64,000 nt of DNA from contig OZ316895.1 in NCBI GenBank assembly GCA_973895155.1, positions 23,870,001 to 23,934,000 on the forward strand. Direction: 5' to 3'. The notes under the pieces were generated by a model, which made no database searches, was not told the origin of the DNA, and saw nothing but the letters and a program-made list of their open reading frames with translations. Position 1 is the stretch's first letter. Each line of letters begins with the position of its first letter. Below, piece by piece: positions 9,762 to 20,075 of the stretch. Position numbers and translations under genes: made by a program. The stretch comes from Marsupella aquatica. Its lineage: Eukaryota; Marchantiophyta.

Positions 9762-10182
9762 TGTTGAGCATAGACGACGATCGCAACGGCAAGCCCATGA
9801 ACCATCCAACGCACAATAGTCGACACAAGAGATACGTGGTTCACCTCCTTGAGGCTACGTCCACGGGAACACACAAGAGAGCTTTACTGAACTCTAAGCC
9901 CGTCGGCTATACCGAGTCTCCACAGTGTAAGCTCTCCCTATCTCTCAAGTGGCTCCATAACAATGAGCCTTGGTTCTACCTCTCCAAGCACACATGCCTC
10001 TTATGATATAGTGTGCAACTTAGTTGTACCTAACCACATAGTTGTACCTAATCACGTAGTTGTACCTAACCACATAGTTATACCTAATCACGTAGTTGTA
10101 CCTAACCACGTAGTTATACCAACCCACGTTGTTGTACCAACCACGTCATACCTAACCTAGACGTAAGAGTAAATACCCAACA
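9762..10182 (-). repeat. Copia 5' LTR
   Basis: Right LTR on the map, nearly identical to 7096-7516 and with the same TG...CA ends. In this orientation it would contain the element's promoter. Confidence 0.9.
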
Positions 10183-10187
10183 TCTCC
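10183..10187. repeat. Copia target-site duplication, right copy
   Basis: tctcc directly after the CA of the right LTR. It matches 7091-7095. Confidence 0.85.
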
Positions 10188-11094
10188 CTCATCCTCTTTT
10201 CTTTGATCCTCTACCATCCCATAATTCCTTATTTTGCTCCTTAACTTTAACATTGGTTCAAAATTTTGTAAGACGGCCACAATAAAGAAAACACAAACCA
10301 CAGTTTATGGGTGCAAACCTCTCATTGTTTGCTGCTTACTTGTCAATATGAAACACTATATTTTTGGTTACTATTGTGACAGTGTTGTTGTACATCAAAG
10401 AGGATGAAGATGAGAGCATGTGGATAAAATGGGTGTCATCAACAGTCCAAGCATGGTTGTAAGATAGAAAGGAGCACTTTTTGTTTTCATTTATCATTTC
10501 CAAGCATGGTTGTTAGATAGAAAGGAGCACTTTTTGTTTTCATTTTTCATTTTTAACTCGACTTGCAGTGGAAATTTTCCCTTCATGGATAACTTTATTT
10601 TCTCAACATTTTCCATTTTGTTGGGTTGTCCTTGCTCAATGTACGAGGCAGAAAAAGTTGTCAATGGCCTTCAAAATTGCTGCATTAAGAAAGTGCCAGA
10701 AACTAAAGGGACAGATTTCCTGACACCCCAATAGACTAGAAATTGTGATGAAGATCTAGATGAGAGATATGCTTAGTAGACCCCCTTATGTAAAAAGTTT
10801 GCTTAATCAACCTCCTCAATACTTTTCCCCAATCTGGACCGTTGATGGCCAGACCTTTCGATCTCAGATCTGGACCGTTGATAGAACTCCGGGATAGCTC
10901 AAGTAACAAGTTTCATTTTGGGACTAGATCAAGCAAAATACCTCAAATCTGGATCATCATATTTTGATGTCAAGAAAAAGGAAGTTTCATTTTCGTATTT
11001 CACAATCAATTATGATACGATACGAAGGATTCAGTCCTCATTGGGAATGAGTAACCGATCATAATTAGCTCTCATTCAGAATGAGTGACTGATC
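10188..11094. repeat. Intergenic, with a 53-bp tandem duplication at 10447-10552
   Basis: The unit starting ccaagcatggttgt and running through gaaaggagcactttttg occurs at 10447 and again at 10500 with few differences. The rest is AT-rich, with short repeats such as 'gatctggaccgttgat' at about 10829 and 10866. No gene is visible; the 74-codon ORF across the duplication is not convincing. Confidence 0.6.
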
Positions 11095-11690
11095 ATATAG
11101 CATGCTCATCCTGGAACATGCTTCATTTTTTGTTTTTTAATGATATACAGATGTTCTAATTAAAATATAAACAAGACATTGACTAGGAAGACATACAAAG
11201 ACTACAGTCTGTGATATTGAAACATGTGCACATAAGGTACAAAAATAAAAGTACACATATAAAGAAAAATAATAATGAACAGGAAAGTTTAAGTTTATGG
11301 GATGTGCACATAATGTACATGAGTAGAGATGCTTATGTTACTTATGTACTTATTTTAAGTAATGACACTCAAAATAATTAAAACCATAAATTTAGGACAC
11401 AAAATCATGAGTAGTGTTTAAAGACATAAGGTGTACACATTATTTAGATCATTTCTTCTGTACTCATGAAATAAGGGCTAGAAATTCAACGAGCTTTGTT
11501 ACAAGGTGGATGATCTTAAAATATAGCAAAGATTTAAAAAAATTAGCAGGGTACCAGAATAAATTGGAAATCTAAACTATACAAGGGATGCACCTTGGTA
11601 AGACACATTGAAATAAAAATACATAACAAAAGAAATTTGAATAAGACAAAATACTGAAAATTGCATTCATCATATAGCAGCTTCAAAATA
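11095..11690. repeat. Diverged long direct repeat, copy 2
   Basis: Same orientation as 27-550. It shares the 'tagcatgctcatcctggaac' head and the 'gcattcatcatatagcagct' tail. The right end of the transposon cluster lies just to its left. Confidence 0.7.
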
Positions 11691-11956
11691 ATCATAGTTA
11701 GCTCTCATTTGGCTGCGGAGTCAGAGAGTTTCGACAGCAATCAATTATGATACAAAAAGATTTAGTCCGCATTTAGATTGAGTAGCAGATCGCAGTTATC
11801 TCTCTTTCGGCTGCGCAGTCAAAGAATTTGGGACGAAGTTAATGATCCGACTGCTACCCATCATCCTCCGCGGACCGCGGTACAGCAATTGTACAGCACA
11901 GGTCTTCGCAGGAATTATTCAATGCATTCATCCATCGAAATAGAGAAGAGTCTGTG

Positions 11957-12276
11957 CTGCATTTCATCGATCCAAGCTCCACAACACGGAGAGGAGCTAT
12001 CTGATGTGAAGCTTTTGTGCTGCATTCAATCGATCCAAGCTCCTCAAACGGAGAGGAGCTATGTGATGTGAAGCTTTTGTGCTGCATTTCATCGATGCAA
12101 GCTCCACAAACGGAGAGCCGGAGAGGAGCTATCTGATGTGAAGCTTTTGTGCTGCATTTAATGGATCCAAGCTCCTCAAACGGAGAGGAGCTATGTGATG
12201 TGAAGCTTTTGTGCTGCATTTCATCGATGCAAGCTCCACGAACGGAGAGCCGGAGAGGAGCTATCTGATGTGAAGC
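11957..12276. repeat. Five-copy minisatellite upstream of the SET-domain gene
   Basis: Copies start near 11957, 12019, 12081, 12151 and 12213, giving spacings of 62, 62, 70 and 62. Each begins gctgcatttcatcgatcca and contains 'gagaggagctat.tgatgtgaagctt'. The 70-bp unit carries an extra 'gagccgga'-type insert. The array ends about 180 bp before the ATG at 12459, so it lies in the promoter or 5' leader. Frames through it are spuriously open on both strands. Confidence 0.85.
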
Positions 12277-12458
12277 TCGTTAGATTCCCGAGTTCAGAAA
12301 ATAGAGGACTCAAGCTGATCGTGAAGCTAGACTGACCTGAATCTCGTGGGATTCTCGAGAGTCAAGACCATATAGGTGTATGAGTGTCTATCGGTTAGTC
12401 TCTCAACTCAAGAAGAATCCTTTCTGAGCTAGCTCGTGAATCTCTTCAGAGCCCGATA

Positions 12459-14519
12459 ATGGAGTGCGATGGCGTCACTGTGAGGGAGCTCTTTCACGAG
12501 CTTGACCTCAAGAGAACGCACTATGATAAAGTTCTTCACGGTCAGTTTCGTAGAGAGTTTATGCTGAGGAACGAAGGCGAGGGTGACGGTGCGAGCCAGG
12601 ATCTTGCAACGCTTCTGGTGGACTCAAATGGGGATGCTATTCCTGTCCACACAAGCATGCTCTTGTGGCCGACTGCATGCACGCACACGGGAGAACTGTT
12701 GTGCGTTTCCCTTGGAAGGAGAGTGGCCATCAAAGAGCCGTACGTTGAGATAAGCAGTGATGGAATGTATGTCATACGAGTGCTCAATCCTGCAGACGTG
12801 TTTCTGCTCGATGGCCATTCACCTGCAAATGCAACTGATGCCACCCGGATGGAAGACCTCCAGAGGATCCGCCTTGAAGGTAATCATTTCTTCGTCAAAG
12901 AGAATTGGGCCGTAGCGGTGGAAAGGTACTCACAATGCATCGCCGAGGCTGACGACTGTGGCACAGTTAGCCAGGAGGATCTCAACAGTGTCCTCCTGTT
13001 GGCGTACACGAACAGGGCAGAGGCCAGGTTGCGATTGCATCACTACGAGCATGCTTTGAGTGATGCAGACGAGGTTCTTAAAATTAATCCCAATCACGTC
13101 AAGTCCTTAGTACGGAAAGGAAAAGCCGAACATGGTCTCGGACTCTTTCGGGAATCTTGCAAGGCTTTCAAAGTCGCTCTTGCACATTCTCCAGAAGATC
13201 AGCCAATCACAAAATGCCTGATGGCCAGCACCACCTCCTTGGAGCAATCTAGTACTGGGAAGTTTGAGCTGCATGAATATGTGGGCAGGGGTTGTAGTGG
13301 CGGAGTCCGGTCCTATGCTGATTTCGTGGGACCGGTGGAAATCCGCCGAGTGAGTTATCTCAACGGGGGCAGAGGGCTGTTTGCAACGAGAAATGTTGAA
13401 GCTGGCGAGCTTCTTCTCGTAAACAATGCACTGGCTTGTGTAGCGGAAGATCAGAACTGGCACCAAAAATTGCTTGTAAAGCTTGCTAAGCGTGTGACGA
13501 CATCCAAGCGTCAGATGGCTCAGTTATACAGCCTCGTCAGGTATGGACAACAGGTCATTCCTGTACCATCGATGGAGTTGTTCAGACCAGGAAGCAGGTG
13601 GTTTCCCCCCGGCTCGGAAAATTTAGAATTTGATGTGGGCGTCATCCTCGACGTACTTGGATTGAATGCCTGTACCATTGCAGACGATACTCTGGGCGCA
13701 GGTAATTGTGAATCCCCTTCTATTGCTGGTGTGTGGGGTATTGCATCGTTTGCGAATCACTCATGCACCCCAAATATCTTTCATTTCGCAATCGGGGATG
13801 CGATATTCTTCCGAGCGTGTGTGGATGTCAAGAAAGGGGAGGAGCTGACTACTACGTACCTGGATGGCATTGGCCTCTTGAAGGACGTTGAACAGCGTCA
13901 AGCGAACCTGAGGGAGGGATGGGTCTTTACATGCAAATGTGCGCGATGCGTCTTGGAAGAATCCCTCCGGCCACAGCTGTGGAAGATCAGAGTCAAATTC
14001 GATGAGCTTGTGCTGGCTAAAAGCAAGATGTCCTACAAATTCCAACTGTGGCCTGGTATAGAGCAGCTTGCCAACTTTGGTGCAAAAAATGAACTTGTGC
14101 GTAGTGCCAAGGATCTCGCCAGGATTGCCGATCGAGTCGAAGATGCGATAGAGTCTAATAACTCCAAACTCACACCCAAAGAGAAGGATTGGATTCGGGT
14201 AACGTTCCTCCCTGCTTTCGAGGCGAGGGTTATCTTGGCAATGGAGAAAGGTAACACGCAATCTACAATCTCGGCCCTCAAATTGGTCTTCGATTCGACG
14301 ACCACCGTCTGGGTGAATTTTACAGCGGTGAAGGATGCTTTTTATCTGCTAGAAGAAGTAGAGGAAAGCTATTCCACTGAGAGTGAAGCATACCGGCTTA
14401 CTCATGATCGAGTGCTGGCCATCTTTACGGGAGTCTTTGGCAAGGTGGCGACGGGCAATATCCCGAAGCTGGTCAATCTGTGCATGAGCAATTTGAATAT
14501 CAGTGACATGGGAAGGTGA
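12459..14519 (+). CDS. TPR-SET domain protein (SMYD-like lysine methyltransferase)
   Basis: A 686-codon single-exon gene. Residues 1-130 are not recognised. Residues ~131-250 form three tetratricopeptide repeats ('RLEGNHFFVKENWAVAVERY', 'AYTNRAEARLRLHHYEHAL', 'SLVRKGKAEHGLGLFRESCK'). Residues ~293-480 are a SET domain with GGRGLFATRNVEAGE, the NHSCTPN motif that binds S-adenosylmethionine at ~430, and GEELTTTYLD at ~460. Cysteines FTCKCARC at ~490 form a post-SET zinc site. There is no MYND finger. This class is predicted to methylate lysines of histone or other proteins; the substrate is unknown. The TPR part probably binds a partner. The start is the first ATG of the open frame. The gene stands alone, with a minisatellite just upstream. 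Confidence 0.9.
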   Translation: MECDGVTVRELFHELDLKRTHYDKVLHGQFRREFMLRNEGEGDGASQDLATLLVDSNGDAIPVHTSMLLWPTACTHTGELLCVSLGRRVAIKEPYVEISSDGMYVIRVLNPADVFLLDGHSPANATDATRMEDLQRIRLEGNHFFVKENWAVAVERYSQCIAEADDCGTVSQEDLNSVLLLAYTNRAEARLRLHHYEHALSDADEVLKINPNHVKSLVRKGKAEHGLGLFRESCKAFKVALAHSPEDQPITKCLMASTTSLEQSSTGKFELHEYVGRGCSGGVRSYADFVGPVEIRRVSYLNGGRGLFATRNVEAGELLLVNNALACVAEDQNWHQKLLVKLAKRVTTSKRQMAQLYSLVRYGQQVIPVPSMELFRPGSRWFPPGSENLEFDVGVILDVLGLNACTIADDTLGAGNCESPSIAGVWGIASFANHSCTPNIFHFAIGDAIFFRACVDVKKGEELTTTYLDGIGLLKDVEQRQANLREGWVFTCKCARCVLEESLRPQLWKIRVKFDELVLAKSKMSYKFQLWPGIEQLANFGAKNELVRSAKDLARIADRVEDAIESNNSKLTPKEKDWIRVTFLPAFEARVILAMEKGNTQSTISALKLVFDSTTTVWVNFTAVKDAFYLLEEVEESYSTESEAYRLTHDRVLAIFTGVFGKVATGNIPKLVNLCMSNLNISDMGR

Positions 14520-17500
14520 AGTCACGAATGATTCTGTATGGTGATCGCCGAGGGTTGCTGGAGATGTCCAGGATTGTAGAGTCTTTGTTGGTAGAGTGTA
14601 TTGAATCTGTCTGTTTCCCTCGCTGCTGTTAGATGTTATAAAGGAGATCATCAGCAAAATTTTGGACTTTATAGAAGTTGTGTATGAGTCGTCGAGTAAA
14701 CCTTTTCTGTTCATCTCACTTCGTCTTACATGTTCGCCTCCGGCTCTGTGTGACAAGTATCGGTCTACTAGTCTGCCCGGGTCTCTCTCTCTCAGAAGTG
14801 CTAATTATAAGTAGCCTAGTTCAGAACTTGAAACTGCTCATAGCCTGATATTGAGCTTACAGCCGATTGAAGCTTCTCGAATTGGAGGTGACCTTCCGCC
14901 GCCTGACAGAAACTCTCGACCAAGCGCTCGAAAATCTTCGAAGACGGAAGTGTCATCCTCATTGAGAATAAGATGAGAAGTTCGTGATAGGATCCTGGTC
15001 AACCCATATTAGATGATGGAAGTGGTGGTAGGAGGGGCCATCTTAAATCTCGGCCCCAGTCAAAACTTCACTGAAGAAAGAGACTCATAGATTTAGATTT
15101 CAACGTAGACTTAGCTATTGTACACTTACAAACGCGGGAGACGAAAGTTTGGTTATCAATATGTCCACTCAATATTAATCTCAATCCAGTACGGAGCATC
15201 GTAGAGGATCGATGGGTGCTGATGGGAAGCGATTTACAACCGGACCAAAGTCACTGCAATTTGAGTCGAGTCGATAACCCACCAGCTCGTTGAAGCTTAC
15301 TGCGATATCAAACCCACCAAACTCCTTTTCGTTTTGGTTTTGATTCCAGCCTTGGGAGACGGCTTTAGCTTTCTCTGTTTCTCACCATGTCCCCTGTGTA
15401 AACACACTACTGTAAATAAAGGAGGTATCTTTTGTTAGCGTATATTTTCTTGCTTGGAAAACTTTCAAGACTATCAGCTTTCTCTATTCTATCGATGCAA
15501 GTCCTGTACTGTCCACTGGGATGTGGTGATTCTTCACCCTCGTATTCCTTCCGCTTAGGTTCAGTTTCAACGACAGGGTTTTACTACATGTACACGTTTT
15601 TATCAAATCGAATGCCAGTCAAATAAGGCTCTTGTTTGGGAGCCTGCGGCAGATAGCTGTACGAGTTGGCTGTTTTTTGCACTAAACTCACTATTCAAAC
15701 TGGAGACAGCTTCCTCAATTTCAAGATCTTTGTACCAATGACGCCTCTGACAGGTAGGGTCGTTAACCCAGACCTCAGTCATCAGAAGAATCTACAGATA
15801 AGCTCGCAGCAAGTGTCCACTCTTCGGCACCCTGTGCTTTCACTTAGGCAGAATCTTCTTCTGGCATTTTGAAGTCGTCCTGGCTAGCTGGTGTTCTCGT
15901 ATAGTGGTTCATAGACTACAGAAGCCTCAGATCTGATTCGAAGTTCGTTGTAAGAAACCACTCCAATTCGATCACATTGATTCTGAGGCACATAGGAACT
16001 CCAATTCAATCATTGAGTCAAAGAAAGAGCGAGGCACATAGGGAGTAAGTCGAGTATTGCATTTAAACCGCTACCGTCCATTTTCATAACCTGGTGGATC
16101 GAGGTCACCATAGTTAATCGATAATGTTCTGTATTAAAGTGAGAAAGTAAGGAGCAATGTTTTTAACAGAGTAATAAATGAAGTCAAAAGTGATTATACG
16201 TTACTCCGACAACTTCTGGGACAGTAACGGTTTTATTGGGGTTTTCATAATAGACTAACTACCATCGGACAAATTTTCCGGACGACAAGTTTCCCCGTCC
16301 AAGTGGTGCACAGATTAGTAACAAGGTCTCAACTGAGATTACCGATGACAAATCCACGATCCTGCTACAGTAGATGTTCGTTAACCACTGGCGATACGGC
16401 CAAATATCTAAGTATCCCACCTGTACGAGCCATGATATGAAGTACCTTTGTGATTCTGAGCATTCGAATTTAACAGGAGATTAACACACGAAGTTCATAG
16501 ACTAAAATACAAATTACACCTCCGATTGCCAGAGTGACTTAAACTGGATGTGTCCGACAACACTTTCGTTAATTGGAGGAGGTTTAGGGCGACAGTAAGA
16601 TGGCAAGTCTTGAAACTTCACAGTGCAATGATTTTGTATTCGATTTATTAATGCACGGCAAAGTATTTCAAGGCAATGCAGTATGAGGTAACCTAGACGG
16701 GTGCATTAACAATAATAATCTCGATCTCAAGTACCTTCTATGGACAAGCAGACACCTTCCTGTTAGATCGCCAAATCAAATCCGAGCAATTCGGAGCTTG
16801 AGCTTAGATTTGGTTTCAAACTTCTCTACTGACATTAATAACCAACATTGAATGACTCGCCTACCTAATAAACTTACACCGCCTTGTAACAACCTAACAA
16901 AGCCATGGCATTCAAGGAGTAGATATGAATGTAGTAGTTGTCTATATCCCGGCAGTAGGAAGTAGAACAGTGCTTCTGTATCATTAAACTGATTTTACAA
17001 TAAACTAACTAGTTGGAAGATGTTACAAACACTCCGAATCCTACGACTCCACCAGCATTTTACGTGTATGAAGCCTCAGTAGAGGAGGGGGAGTAGTAGA
17101 GTTGGGACCGTTGGTAGTATCTTCCAAAATAGATGCAGCTCCAGATAAGGACATCATATCCTGTAGACCATATGATCCCATGATCAGAAATTCATAACCA
17201 GAGATAAATAACCAGGAGAGATTAAGACAAGGTGTTCGTGGACTGCAGTAAGCAACAAAACCAACTGCAATCTAATCATCAAGTATTGATCGAGAGTACA
17301 CTCCATTCAGCAGGATTCAACTGAAATGACCCAAATGACTAGAATAGAGCTTCAAGGTATTGACTTACTTAGGTGAATCAAGAATTGTCTTCCAAAAATG
17401 ACAAGGTTGCCATCATTGTCCCCTGTGATGGAAAATCTGTTGGGTAACGATACCTCCTATGATGTGTAGAGCTCACTTTCCCCCTTGATGGAACATCGGT

Positions 17501-17693
17501 TGTAACAGAAAGAAAAACCAGATCCAATTGTCAAGAAACATTCCTATCCACATAGTCCATAGGCTTTGAGATCTAGCCCAAAGTCTCTTGTGAACACTTC
17601 CTCATTCGGGATAAATACTTGCAAGCAATATAAAGAGGAAATACACAAAAGCCCAATTGAAGAAAGGAACAACACAGGGATGGTTCTTAATAC
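14520..17693. other. Intergenic, no gene seen
   Basis: The first ~300 bp are probably the 3' untranslated region of the SET gene, and the last few hundred that of the convergent trihelix gene. Between them only short frames occur. A small duplication of 'ccaattc.atca.tgattctgaggcacatagg'-type sequence lies near 15960-16040. I see no tRNA, recognisable domain or transposon terminus. Confidence 0.5.
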
Positions 17694-18899
17694 CTATCCA
17701 CTTAAATTACTGATAGTTGCTTCGATGTCATTGCCACCATACTTCATCTTTGCAAGCTCGACCTGCGTTTGCATGAACAGTTGCATTCTCTGCAGCTCTA
17801 GGTCTCGAGTGAATTCCATCCGAATCTTCTCCAAATCCATGAGCTGCTTCTGCTTCGACTGCTCCATTTTTTCGTAAATCTCCCCAAATTTGCTGATGGC
17901 TTTAGCCAAAGTTTTGAAGGGAACATCCATATTCTTCCGCTTCCGAGTGCTGCTTTGGGTGCCATCTGTGCCTCGGGCATTCTGAGGAGAGCTGTAGGTC
18001 ATGTCAGGGCTCTCCTTGGATCTTGAGCAAGTCGATGCATTGTTCGGTCCTGCGGGGCCCTCTACTTCAAACTTCCTCACACCTTTCAAGTGCTCTCCCC
18101 TAAAACTATCCACAGCGGAGGACTTTACAGGCTGACCTGCGTCCACTGCACCGGGAATACCTGCCTGTTTGGTGGTGGCACTGAGAAGTTTGTCCAGCTG
18201 CTTGTAGAAGGGCCACTTGCTGTCAGTGCTGCCAATGGCAGACTGCTTCTGCTTCTCCACTTTATACTTCTTCTTCAACGTGTCCAACCTGTTCTTGCAT
18301 TGCACATCCGTTTTGTGAACCTTGCTCATGGAGCTGACCACCATTGCCACCTCCTCCCAGTCCTCCTGCTTTAGGTTGCCCTTGTTCAGCTGCACATACC
18401 TCTCACCCCACGCATCCAGTAAAGTATATGTAGCTGGCTCTGTCCAGTCGTCCCTTATGGTGGGCTTAATGTCCACACCCACCTGCTGCTGCTGGGGCAC
18501 TTCCATTCTCTCAGCTTGCTGCAGCTGAGAAGCACCCGGACTGACCAGACGGGCTGCAAGTGATGCCAACCCATTGCTAAGATTACCAGGCACTCCTACT
18601 CTTTCACCCCTTTGTTCCAATTCGAAGTCTTGATCGTAATTATGCTGTTCTTGGTCTCCACGATCCTCATCCTCATCCTCGTCATCTTCATCCTCGTCGT
18701 CCTCATCGTCGTCCATAGCATCCTCCTCCATACCCCCTTCTTCTGCTTCTTCTTCTTCTTCTCCTTCTTCTTCTACTTCGTCTTCTGCATCTTCTTCTTC
18801 CTCATCCTCTTCTTCATCGTCCGCAGCATTCACACCCTCTTGCTGTTTCTGCTCGTGGGAATAACCGGACTGGCAGAAATCTTTCGTTCTGCACTCCAT
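17694..18899 (-). CDS. Trihelix transcription factor (ASIL/6b-interacting-like)
   Basis: A 401-codon uninterrupted frame. Residues ~25-85 are almost entirely Glu/Asp, encoded by CTT/CTC-type repeats on the + strand. Residues ~148-218 form a trihelix (Myb/SANT-like) DNA-binding domain: DDWTEPATYTLLDAWGERY, then LKQEDWEEVAMVVSS, then DVQCKNRLDTLKKKYKVEK, a typical signature of the ASIL/6B-interacting clade. A basic stretch (TRKRKN) at ~320 may be a nuclear localisation signal. Residues ~335-390 form a long amphipathic coiled coil, the conserved C-terminal helix that mediates dimerisation in this family. Known family members repress embryonic or stress genes by binding GT-type elements. The target genes here are unknown. 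The acidic tract is unusually long. Confidence 0.88.
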   Translation of the reverse strand: MECRTKDFCQSGYSHEQKQQEGVNAADDEEEDEEEEDAEDEVEEEGEEEEEAEEGGMEEDAMDDDEDDEDEDDEDEDEDRGDQEQHNYDQDFELEQRGERVGVPGNLSNGLASLAARLVSPGASQLQQAERMEVPQQQQVGVDIKPTIRDDWTEPATYTLLDAWGERYVQLNKGNLKQEDWEEVAMVVSSMSKVHKTDVQCKNRLDTLKKKYKVEKQKQSAIGSTDSKWPFYKQLDKLLSATTKQAGIPGAVDAGQPVKSSAVDSFRGEHLKGVRKFEVEGPAGPNNASTCSRSKESPDMTYSSPQNARGTDGTQSSTRKRKNMDVPFKTLAKAISKFGEIYEKMEQSKQKQLMDLEKIRMEFTRDLELQRMQLFMQTQVELAKMKYGGNDIEATISNLSG

Positions 18900-19794
18900 T
18901 AGATTTACTCACCCAACTCAACAACATGTACACTCGGTCGCTTCTCAACGGAATCCAATACCTTTCAGGATTTGCAGGCTGAATACTCTGGAGGATCTTG
19001 GATTTAGGTTCCCGGACTGCTCGCCCTGTCAAACCACCAGGGACATGAACGACACTCGGCAGAAGAATCCCCAGACGAATTGTTGACCGTGAAATGCTGT
19101 GAGTTGGAGCTGGAAGCGATCTCGATCAATGAAGATACTCGTTGCTCAACGACTGAAAAATGTGGGCTTCAGTGAAGAGGGCTAAAACATCTTGGAGCCT
19201 GTCTCTTCTCTGTGGCTGTCTATCTGTCTTCTTGTTGTTCAGCAATCATTTTGCTAGCTGCCCGCTAACATAAGAACGCCCACCCTGCCCGTTAGAAATA
19301 ACTTTATATCCTCCCCCGGGGCATAATTTTGTAGCGGGCAGCCAAACTGGTCTGTTTATACTCGACAGATCTGCCCTGATGTCTTGAATACACGCGACAT
19401 AACCCCCTCGGGCTGCCCATCTCTGTAATTAATTTTTAAATTCTGTTCTTTGAAAGGAGCACTTTATAAAACCCAAATAAGCCCGGAGTAAAAAGCCAGA
19501 TCAAAAAGAAAAATTCAAAGGCCACGGACCACTCAACTACCAGACACATCCAGACGTGAGCACAGGAGAAAAAATGACACTAAGAAGGGCTAAGGCGACA
19601 AAAACTCACGCATCCAAAGTCACCAAACTAAACAGCTAAAACAAATGCAAATGTGAGGGCCAGACTCAGTCTCCTCCACAGAACCAAATGCACTCTCTTT
19701 AGTATTGTACATTGTATCAAGTCAGACCTGAGGGGCAAGTTGACGGCTGGCCAAGCAAGTAAAATAGTCAAATAATGACCAACCAACTTGCAAT
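18900..19794. other. Probable 5' region of the trihelix gene, otherwise empty
   Basis: The promoter and leader of the trihelix gene should lie here, but no clear TATA box is seen. Around 19250-19440 the DNA has the same 'gggctgccc'-type GC-rich motifs that recur near 21150-21320. No ORF with a domain. Confidence 0.45.
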
Positions 19795-20075
19795 TTGATG
19801 CATGTTCTGTCTGATTCTCCCCGACTCTCCCGGACCCCTCGACTTGACCCAGCCCAAACCCCAGCCCCAGCCCACCCAAATCCAGCCCGGACTTCCCCTG
19901 ATCCGATCCTGGCTCAACCGAACCCAGCCCAGACTACCCCAGACCCTGCCTGGACCCCACCTGGACCCTGCCCCATCCCACCGCCCCAGTCCAAACACTT
20001 TTAACACCCGGCCCAAATCCGGCCCGACCCTGCCCCCGATTCCGGGAGACAGGGGCGACCCGGATGACTTATGAC
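19795..20075. repeat. C-rich, G-poor degenerate simple repeat
   Basis: The + strand is dominated by degenerate units such as 'gacccagcccaaaccccag' and 'ctggaccctgcccc' (about 10-16 nt) with hardly any G runs. On the - strand this gives an open frame rich in Gly, Leu and Val, which I treat as an artefact. The G-rich - strand has many GGG runs and could form quadruplexes. Confidence 0.65.

Larger units (their letters stand above)
7096..10182 (-). mobile_element. Ty1/copia LTR retrotransposon, internally deleted, young
   Basis: Two 421-bp LTRs in direct orientation (7096-7516 and 9762-10182) start TG and end CA, and the flanking 5-bp repeat is tctcc. The coding strand is -, so the 5' LTR is the right-hand one. 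A primer-binding site for initiator Met tRNA and a polypurine tract are both present. The internal part is only 2.25 kb: gag, protease and most of integrase are missing, and the primer-binding site runs almost directly into the integrase C-terminus. By eye the LTRs differ at about five positions, all transitions, so the insertion is recent. Because the shortened element still has a target duplication, it was probably copied in trans after the deletion arose. Confidence 0.92.

Noticed and set aside
11778-12219. Open frames on both strands across the 62-bp minisatellite
   Set aside because: Open only because the repeat lacks stops in those frames. It lies in the SET gene's upstream region.
18612-18902. 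96-codon + strand frame rich in Phe, Leu and Ile
   Set aside because: Antisense of the trihelix gene's Glu/Asp tract. The hydrophobic composition is a by-product of CTT/CTC codons.
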